Shown here one piece after another: positions 1 through 4,250 of a stretch of DNA of 11,014 nt. The stretch comes from Candidatus Bathyarchaeota archaeon (GTDB lineage: Archaea; Thermoproteota; Bathyarchaeia; 40CM-2-53-6), in NCBI GenBank assembly GCA_005888675.1, contig VBBA01000167.1, positions 1 through 11,014 on the forward strand. The letters are read 5' to 3'. Position 1 is the stretch's first letter; the number at the start of each line of letters is the position of its first letter. The notes under the pieces were generated by a model. That model was not told the origin of the DNA and did not search any database. It worked only from the letters and a program-made list of their open reading frames with translations. Both the position numbers and the translations under genes were made by a program.

Positions 1-236
1 CGGGCAGCATAAGTCTCTCAGGCAAAGGATTCGTCCTTACAGGAGACGCTCTCTTCAACCAATCAATCGGTCGCACAGACCTGCCAGGTGGAGACTACAA
101 CTTACTCATCAAGTCGATCAAGGAGAAACTGTTCCCATTAGACGACGAGACAATCGTTCATCCCGGTCATGGTCCCGAGACAACTATCAGAGACGAGAAA
201 TTGACGAACCCCTTCGTCGGAAAAGTCGCCGCCTAG
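1..236 (+). CDS. Metallo-beta-lactamase-fold hydrolase, C-terminal fragment (5' end outside window)
   Basis: The reading frame is open from base 3 to a TAG at 234-236, giving 77 visible residues; the N-terminal half with the HxHxDH metal motif lies upstream of the window. The visible part has FVLTGDALF, where the Asp after TG matches the metal-bridging Asp of the fold, then GRTDLPGG, and HPGHGPETTI near the C-terminus, which supplies the last metal-binding His. This arrangement is typical of glyoxalase II-like and persulfide-dioxygenase-like hydrolases, usually dinuclear or mononuclear metal enzymes in the cytoplasm that cleave thioesters or related bonds. The GRTD(L)PGG loop is common in the YcbL-like/glyoxalase II subgroup. 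The substrate cannot be set from this fragment. It ends 68 bases before msrB on the same strand. Confidence 0.85.
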   Translation, partial: GSISLSGKGFVLTGDALFNQSIGRTDLPGGDYNLLIKSIKEKLFPLDDETIVHPGHGPETTIRDEKLTNPFVGKVAA

Positions 237-304
237 TAAGACACCGTTCAAAGGCAAAAATACCGGCCAGCACACTAGATCACTTCAGAGGGCAGATACC
301 AGCT

Positions 305-703
305 ATGAATACCAACGTTTCAGAAGAGGAATGGAAGAACAAACTTACACCCGAACAGTACAAGGTCCTAAGAAGGAAGGGGACGGAGCCCGCATTCACA
401 GGGAAACTGTTACACAACAAGGAGAAGGGCGTCTATATGTGCGGTGCCTGTGGAGCCGAACTTTTCACATCTGACACCAAGTACGATTCTGGATCAGGCT
501 GGCCCAGTTTCTGGGCACCATTAGCAGGCGACAGGATAGAAGAAAGACCTGACAACACTTTGGGCATGAGAAGGGTCGAGATAGTCTGCAAGCGTTGTGG
601 AAGCCACCTTGGCCACGTTTTCGATGATGGTCCACAACCTTCCGGGGAGCGCTATTGCGTCAACTCTCTCTCGCTCGCCTTCAAGAAGAAAGATGAGAAG
701 TAG
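305..703 (+). CDS. msrB: Peptide-methionine (R)-S-oxide reductase MsrB
   Basis: This 132-residue protein has the full length and motif set of MsrB, which reduces the R form of methionine sulfoxide in proteins and so repairs oxidative damage in the cytoplasm. Structural zinc ligands are the pairs C46/C49 (CGAC) and C95/C98 (CKRC). The substrate-binding segment SGSGWPSFW is at about residues 62-70, HLGHVFDDGP at 101-110, and the catalytic Cys is C118 in RYCVNS. A classical resolving Cys in the position used by many MsrBs is not evident, since the only other cysteines are the zinc ligands; recycling may use another thiol. The start is ATG at 305. It follows the metallo-hydrolase by 68 bases, possibly in the same transcript. 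Its stop codon lies inside an inverted repeat (692-713). Confidence 0.96.
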   Translation: MNTNVSEEEWKNKLTPEQYKVLRRKGTEPAFTGKLLHNKEKGVYMCGACGAELFTSDTKYDSGSGWPSFWAPLAGDRIEERPDNTLGMRRVEIVCKRCGSHLGHVFDDGPQPSGERYCVNSLSLAFKKKDEK

Positions 704-713
704 ACTTCTCATC
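692..713 (+). repeat. Perfect inverted repeat enclosing the msrB stop codon
   Basis: The arms GATGAGAAGT (692-701) and ACTTCTCATC (704-713) are exact reverse complements separated by AG. As RNA this would form a 9-bp stem with the four-base loop UAGA, which contains the stop codon. No U-run follows directly, so it is not a bacterial-type intrinsic terminator. It may shape 3'-end formation or mRNA stability, or be a protein-binding site. The structure is seen in the sequence; the role is inference. Confidence 0.75.
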
Positions 714-801
714 ACTCCACCAGCTTCTCCGCGCAGCCATATCGTTCAGAGAAGATTTGTCAATGTTCTTTGACTAAGCAACGGCTGATTTGTTACCAAG
801 A

Positions 802-811
802 TTCTTTTCTT
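802..811 (+). terminator. Possible T-rich archaeal terminator downstream of msrB
   Basis: The tract TTCTTTTCTT lies about 100 bases after the msrB stop and before the putative promoter of the next gene. Archaeal RNA polymerase terminates at oligo-T tracts without a hairpin, so this is a plausible end point, but the run is broken by cytosines. Confidence 0.25.
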
Positions 812-825
812 CGAAACCTGACACG

Positions 826-832
826 CTTATAG
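826..832 (+). promoter_or_regulatory. Candidate TATA element for the 880-3261 gene run
   Basis: CTTATAG lies in the 176-base gap between msrB and the next gene. A start about 25 bases downstream would give a leader of roughly 27 bases that still includes the Shine-Dalgarno at 864-870, so the geometry is coherent. The match to an archaeal TATA box is modest and no clear BRE is visible. Confidence 0.28.
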
Positions 833-863
833 GGGGCCCACGGGTCTCGTGAATTCTGCAAAG

Positions 864-870
864 AAGGAGA
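864..870 (+). promoter_or_regulatory. Shine-Dalgarno for the gene at 880
   Basis: AAGGAGA is followed by a 9-base spacer to ATG 880. It supports that start and a leadered transcript. Confidence 0.6.
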
Positions 871-879
871 ACAGGATAA

Positions 880-1428
880 ATGAGCTCTTCGGGAACGCCC
901 GGGTCCGCATATTACCAAAGCGGCCGGTCCCAAACTGGTCTTTTGGAAAAGATCGAACTATTCCTTCCAGGTTTCAGAGGATACAAGGAGAAGGAGCTGA
1001 GAAGAGAATCTGACAAGCTCGTACGAAACCAGATCTACATGAAGCTCTCTGACTCTCTCTCCAAAACAAAAGACGTTTACCGTTCACTCGTCAACCAAGG
1101 AGTCACTGAGACGTGGGACGATACTGACCGTTTATCGGCTAGACTCGAACGCGTTTCTCAACAGGTTAATCATTCAGAATATGGTTATGCAGGATTCTTC
1201 GATATTGTAAAAGTGAAGGAGCCGCAATTGGATCAGATGATGGACTATGACTACAAGCTCCTCCAAATGTCTGACAGTGTAGGTCAGGCAATCGATTCAT
1301 TGAAAGATTCCGTGGACAACGAACGGTGGAACGAGGCCAGAGGCAAGGTTCTCGCAGCCACAAAACAAGTCGACTCACTCGAAGAGGCATACAACGGTCG
1401 GAAGCAAGTCATTCTAGGAGCACAGTAA
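880..1428 (+). CDS. Helical protein of unknown function paired with an SPFH gene
   Basis: I do not recognise a named function. The 182-residue protein has a short Ser/Gly/Tyr-rich start (1-20), then a segment rich in Lys, Arg and Glu with FLPGFRGYKEKELRR (about 28-42), and is otherwise predicted to be largely alpha-helical with coiled-coil-like heptads. A compact motif, YGYAGFFDIV (101-110), followed by an acidic Asp/Tyr stretch near 117-127, looks like the conserved core. There is no signal peptide, membrane segment or cysteine. I associate proteins with the LPGxxGYKEKExRR start and YxGFFD core with bacterial and archaeal neighbourhoods of SPFH proteins; that is recollection, not a search. 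It ends 1 base before the SPFH gene, so the two are almost certainly co-transcribed and may form one complex. The start is supported by AAGGAGA nine bases upstream. Confidence 0.8.
   Translation: MSSSGTPGSAYYQSGRSQTGLLEKIELFLPGFRGYKEKELRRESDKLVRNQIYMKLSDSLSKTKDVYRSLVNQGVTETWDDTDRLSARLERVSQQVNHSEYGYAGFFDIVKVKEPQLDQMMDYDYKLLQMSDSVGQAIDSLKDSVDNERWNEARGKVLAATKQVDSLEEAYNGRKQVILGAQ
1416..1420 (+). promoter_or_regulatory. Shine-Dalgarno for the SPFH gene
   Basis: AGGAG lies inside the last codons of the preceding gene, 9 bases before ATG 1430, and supports that start. Confidence 0.55.
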
Positions 1429-1429
1429 G

Positions 1430-2398
1430 ATGCCACAAGTAATAGAATGGCGCGGTGCCGCCCAAGACGACATCGTCTTCCGATACCCGGTCGAGTCAAT
1501 CCAATGGGGCGCTCAACTTGTAGTTCACGAGTACGAAGTTGCCGTCTTCCTGCGAGACGGAAAAGCATACGATGTATTCCCCGCCGGTCGTCACACTCTC
1601 ACAACTCAGAACCTGCCAGTACTTTCGAAAGTGTTCAGTCTAGTCTTTGGAAAGACTCCATTCACCGCCACCATCATCTACGTCGCTCAAAAACAGTTTG
1701 CTGGCAAGTGGGGGGCGAAGGCCCAGACCACAGAGCTCGCGCCATTGATGGTGCATGGAACATTCTGGTTCCGAATCGGCGACCCCAACTTGTTCGTCAA
1801 CCAAGTCGTGGGTGGACAGGGTGCCTACACGTCGGAGCAGGTCGACGAATTCCTCAGGGGAATCATCAATGAGCGTGTCATCGATGAGGTGTCAAAGTAT
1901 GATCTTGCAACTGCCTTCACAAAGCTGAACGAGACCTCGACTACCGTCAAAGTCAATATCAACGATGCCCTCGGACGCATTGGAACCGACCTAGTCGACT
2001 TCAAGTTCGAAGGAATAGATACCTCGGACGAGTTCCGCGACCGTCTCTTCTGGCTACGCCAGCGAATGTCCGGCTCCGATGTCCTCAGGATGGAGACTAT
2101 GAAGGACGTAGGCAAGAGTCTGGCGACTTCCCCCGGCGCAGGCCTTGGCGCTGGAATGGTATTATTCCCACAGATTGCAAATACCCCGATGCAATACGCG
2201 CCGCCTGCAGCGGCCCAGCCTCAGACTTCCTTCGTATCATGCCCCAAGTGCCAAGCCAACGTCCCTCAAGGAAGCAAATTCTGCCCCAACTGTGGAAACA
2301 CAATGGCGGCCCCTCAGACAACAGCCTGCCCGAACTGCGGCAAGCCTGTATCTATAGGGGCCAAGTTCTGTCCTGAGTGCGGTCAGAAGATAGGATGA
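1430..2398 (+). CDS. SPFH (YdjI-like) protein with two C-terminal zinc ribbons
   Basis: The 322-residue protein has an N-terminal SPFH/Band-7-type domain (about 20-215) of the group often annotated as virion core protein or YdjI. Visible hallmarks are VVHEYEVAVFLRDGKAYDVF (31-50), PAGRHTLTTQNLP (51-63) and a helical FLRGIINERVIDEV segment (141-154). A Gly/Pro/Ala-rich linker (about 232-266) leads to two zinc ribbons with ligands C271/C274, C285/C288 and C300/C303, C314/C317. There is no N-terminal transmembrane helix, unlike stomatin, so membrane contact would be peripheral. SPFH proteins assemble on membranes; in Bacillus subtilis YdjI works with PspA-like YdjF in a membrane-stress system. 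A similar scaffold role is inference. It sits 1 base after the helical gene and overlaps csl4 by ATGA. Confidence 0.88.
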   Translation: MPQVIEWRGAAQDDIVFRYPVESIQWGAQLVVHEYEVAVFLRDGKAYDVFPAGRHTLTTQNLPVLSKVFSLVFGKTPFTATIIYVAQKQFAGKWGAKAQTTELAPLMVHGTFWFRIGDPNLFVNQVVGGQGAYTSEQVDEFLRGIINERVIDEVSKYDLATAFTKLNETSTTVKVNINDALGRIGTDLVDFKFEGIDTSDEFRDRLFWLRQRMSGSDVLRMETMKDVGKSLATSPGAGLGAGMVLFPQIANTPMQYAPPAAAQPQTSFVSCPKCQANVPQGSKFCPNCGNTMAAPQTTACPNCGKPVSIGAKFCPECGQKIG

Positions 2399-2973
2399 TC
2401 AAGAAGCTAGAAGGACAATTCGTGGTCCCAGGCGAGAAACTGGGCGTGGTCGAAGAATTCATGCCCGGTCCAGGGACCGTAGAAGTCGAAGGAAACGTCT
2501 ACTCCACCCAGATCGGAAGAGCATCCCTAGACCTCAACCGGCACATTGTAACCGTCAAAACAGTCGCCGGACCACCAGTCCTCCCTGTGGAAGGCAGCAC
2601 AGTGATCGGAGTAGTGCAGAATGCACAAGAGAAGATGGCAATAATCAACATCATCGCAGTTGACGGTAAGACCTTGGAGCCGCCCTTCACAGGAATGCTG
2701 CACATCTCAAGTGCAAGTCCCAAGTTCGAACGAGCGATGAGTGACGTATGCAAACCGGTCGACATCATACGGGCAAAAGTCATTGATGACACCCAGCGCA
2801 TCCCTAAACTCACCACCGCCGGCCATGGATTGGGCGTGATCAAGGCATTCTGCTCCAGATGTGGAGGCAACCTTGTCCTATCGGGAAGGATACTGAGATG
2901 CGACATATGCCGCAACGTTGAAAGAAGGCGGTTAGCAGACGATTTCGGCACCTGGACGGGAGGAACAAACTAG
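2395..2973 (+). CDS. csl4: Archaeal exosome subunit Csl4
   Basis: Csl4 is one of the S1-domain cap proteins of the archaeal RNA exosome; it binds RNA substrates and, in other archaea, anchors DnaG to the Rrp41-Rrp42 ring. From ATG 2395 the protein is 192 residues, the usual length. The N-terminal domain has VVPGEKLGVVEEFMPGPGT (10-28), the S1 domain spans about 65-135 with GMLHISSAS (100-108), and the C-terminal zinc ribbon has C153/C156 and C169/C172. I chose ATG 2395 because it overlaps the SPFH stop as ATGA and places the conserved GQFVVPGE motif at the family position; an in-frame GTG at 2377 would add six residues. It is followed by rpoL after 3 bases, a common archaeal pairing. Confidence 0.95.
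   Translation: MIKKLEGQFVVPGEKLGVVEEFMPGPGTVEVEGNVYSTQIGRASLDLNRHIVTVKTVAGPPVLPVEGSTVIGVVQNAQEKMAIINIIAVDGKTLEPPFTGMLHISSASPKFERAMSDVCKPVDIIRAKVIDDTQRIPKLTTAGHGLGVIKAFCSRCGGNLVLSGRILRCDICRNVERRRLADDFGTWTGGTN
2958..2964 (+). promoter_or_regulatory. Shine-Dalgarno for rpoL
   Basis: GGGAGGA, within the last codons of csl4, lies 12 bases before ATG 2977. The spacing is slightly long but the match is strong, and it supports coupled translation with csl4. Confidence 0.5.
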
Positions 2974-2976
2974 GAA

Positions 2977-3261
2977 ATGAGAGTCAAAGTTCTCAAGAAA
3001 TCGAAAGGCTTCCTAAAGATCGAAGTCGACGGTGAAGGACACACGTTCAGCCACCTCCTACAGGAAGCACTGTTATCTGACAAGACAGTCGACTGGGCCG
3101 GATACGACATCGAGCATCCATTATTCTCCCGCCCCACTGTAACCGTCCGAATGAAAGGCGAGGGCTCACCTGAAAAGGCAATGGAGCGAGCAGCTACAAA
3201 GATACACCAAGACTCAGACGAGTTCACGCAAAAGTTCAACGGCTCGATCAAAGGCGTATAG
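2977..3261 (+). CDS. rpoL: DNA-directed RNA polymerase subunit L
   Basis: This 94-residue protein is the archaeal Rpb11-like subunit L, which pairs with subunit D to form the platform for RNA polymerase assembly, like the bacterial alpha dimer. The family pattern is clear: GEGHTFSHLLQEALL (19-33), then AGYDIEHPLFSRPTVTVR (41-58) with the near-invariant Y-x-I-E-H-P core, and an amphipathic C-terminal helix (about 64-88). Length is normal for the family. ATG 2977 follows the csl4 stop by 3 bases and has a Shine-Dalgarno at 2958-2964. No domain is missing. Confidence 0.95.
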   Translation: MRVKVLKKSKGFLKIEVDGEGHTFSHLLQEALLSDKTVDWAGYDIEHPLFSRPTVTVRMKGEGSPEKAMERAATKIHQDSDEFTQKFNGSIKGV

Positions 3262-3264
3262 ACA

Positions 3265-3276
3265 CAGAAATTTCTG
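3265..3276. repeat. 12-bp perfect palindrome after rpoL
   Basis: CAGAAATTTCTG begins 3 bases after the rpoL stop. It could be an operator-type binding site for a dimeric regulator, but as a lone palindrome of this length it may also be chance. Confidence 0.4.
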
Positions 3277-3280
3277 GTAA

Positions 3281-3300
3281 GAGAGGCTTGAGAGCTTCTC
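3281..3300 (+). repeat. Hairpin in the rpoL-HAD gap
   Basis: GAGAGGCT (3281-3288) pairs with AGCTTCTC (3293-3300) through eight pairs including one G-U, around a four-base loop TGAG. It lies between rpoL and the TTG-started HAD gene, so it could be a 3'-end structure of the upstream mRNA or affect translation of the next gene. No T-run follows. The pairing is visible; the function is inference. Confidence 0.5.
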
Positions 3301-3325
3301 AACCGGCCAAAGACATTCTTAGAAG

Positions 3326-4024
3326 TTGGAGAACGAACTGTTCCAATCACGAAAGATCAGGGCAGTAATCTTCGACTTCGACGGCACTCTCTACGGGGAC
3401 CAAAAACTCTGGACCCGACTTGTTCAGGAAACTCTAGCAGACATTTCTATCAAAGTAACAGCAGAGCAAGCTCTCGACAAAGCCCGGAGCATGATTGCAG
3501 ATGGGACGTTCTACAACATCAGTGGCATAGCAATCGCTCTAGCCAAGAATAGTGGTGTACAAGGATACGACGTGAATCTGCGAGATCGGTTCTTGCAAAA
3601 GCTCGACATCATCATGGACGAGACCGGACCCAGCGATGAACTTGTGCACCTCTTATCTAGTCTCCAAGATCACGACATTCGGATGGGCATAGTAACTTTT
3701 CAACGGCTACCAAGGCTTCAGAGACGGCTGGAGATCTGGAAGCTCAAGCAATATTTTCGCTCCATAGTAACGCCAGATCATATGGCCGAGTTCAAACCAT
3801 CACCTCTTCCATTCATCCGGGCCATCCGCGAGCTCGGAGTTGGAGCCCGCGATTCTTTGGTCGTCGGGGATGAGCCCGTCGACATGATAGGTGGGAAGAA
3901 GGCGGGGGCGTTGGCGATAGGGTTGCCTAACGGTTTCTTCTCGCGAGAAGAATTAGCCCTAGCGGGGGCCGATCATATGATAACCTCTTTGACAGATCTA
4001 GATGCACTCCTGCTCCAAAAATAG
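3326..4024 (+). CDS. HAD-superfamily hydrolase (phosphoglycolate phosphatase-like)
   Basis: The 232-residue protein has all four HAD motifs: motif I VIFDFDGTL with nucleophile D17 and acid/base D19, motif II around T124 in GIVTFQR, motif III K157 in FKPSP, and motif IV GDEPVDM with D182 and D186. The helical cap between residues 28 and 100 makes this a C1-cap enzyme like phosphoglycolate phosphatase or beta-phosphoglucomutase, so it likely removes phosphate from a small cytoplasmic metabolite; the substrate cannot be read from sequence. The start is TTG 3326: an in-frame TAG at 3320-3322 closes the frame just upstream, and a later start would lose motif I. It is 64 bases after rpoL and may share its transcript. 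Confidence 0.9.
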   Translation: MENELFQSRKIRAVIFDFDGTLYGDQKLWTRLVQETLADISIKVTAEQALDKARSMIADGTFYNISGIAIALAKNSGVQGYDVNLRDRFLQKLDIIMDETGPSDELVHLLSSLQDHDIRMGIVTFQRLPRLQRRLEIWKLKQYFRSIVTPDHMAEFKPSPLPFIRAIRELGVGARDSLVVGDEPVDMIGGKKAGALAIGLPNGFFSREELALAGADHMITSLTDLDALLLQK

Positions 4025-4074
4025 GGAAAGCGGCCTGGGTAGACCAAGCGCTCACAAGCTCGAATCGAATGGAC

Positions 4075-4096
4075 CGAAAGCGTCTGAGATGCTTCG
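4075..4096 (+). other. Possible RNA hairpin in the HAD-aglB gap
   Basis: CGAAAGCGT (4075-4083) pairs with ATGCTTCG (4089-4096) around the loop CTGAG, with one bulged A (4079) and one G-U pair (4082/4090). It lies within the 226-base region 4025-4250, where I see no convincing gene. With the second stem at 4124-4148 it suggests a structured 3' or 5' untranslated RNA, but short imperfect stems occur by chance. Confidence 0.3.
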
Positions 4097-4123
4097 AAGG
4101 ACCACTCAGATTGTAGAAACGTA

Positions 4124-4148
4124 TGTCCTAATTCCGACTATGAGGACA
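4124..4148 (+). other. Second possible stem in the HAD-aglB gap
   Basis: TGTCCT (4124-4129) and AGGACA (4143-4148) are exact reverse complements around a 13-base loop. It is followed by the A/T stretch AGAATATTAA, itself a possible distal TATA region for aglB. Confidence 0.28.
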
Positions 4149-4210
4149 AGAATATTAACGTCCGATAACGCCTGCCGAGCTCTCTAAGACAGACCGTTGG
4201 TTCATTCCAG

Positions 4211-4223
4211 ATAATTACAAATT
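4211..4223 (+). promoter_or_regulatory. Candidate TATA region for aglB
   Basis: ATAATTACAAATT is the most A/T-rich stretch near aglB. Its centre is about 34 bases before ATG 4251, which would give a nearly leaderless transcript, a common arrangement in archaea. No Shine-Dalgarno is seen before the ATG, which agrees with this. Confidence 0.33.
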
Positions 4224-4250
4224 GCTTCAGATGGGTGTCCAGAATAAGCC

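Noticed and set aside
2499..2951. A 150-codon open frame on the minus strand across csl4
   Set aside because: It is antisense to a fully recognisable Csl4 and shows no family features.
4002..4187. A 61-codon open frame in the gap before aglB
   Set aside because: It starts inside the HAD gene in another frame, has no recognisable domain or Shine-Dalgarno, and its composition is arbitrary.
4025..4250. A tRNA gene, suggested by CTCGAATC resembling a T-loop
   Set aside because: No T-stem, anticodon arm or acceptor pairing can be built around it.
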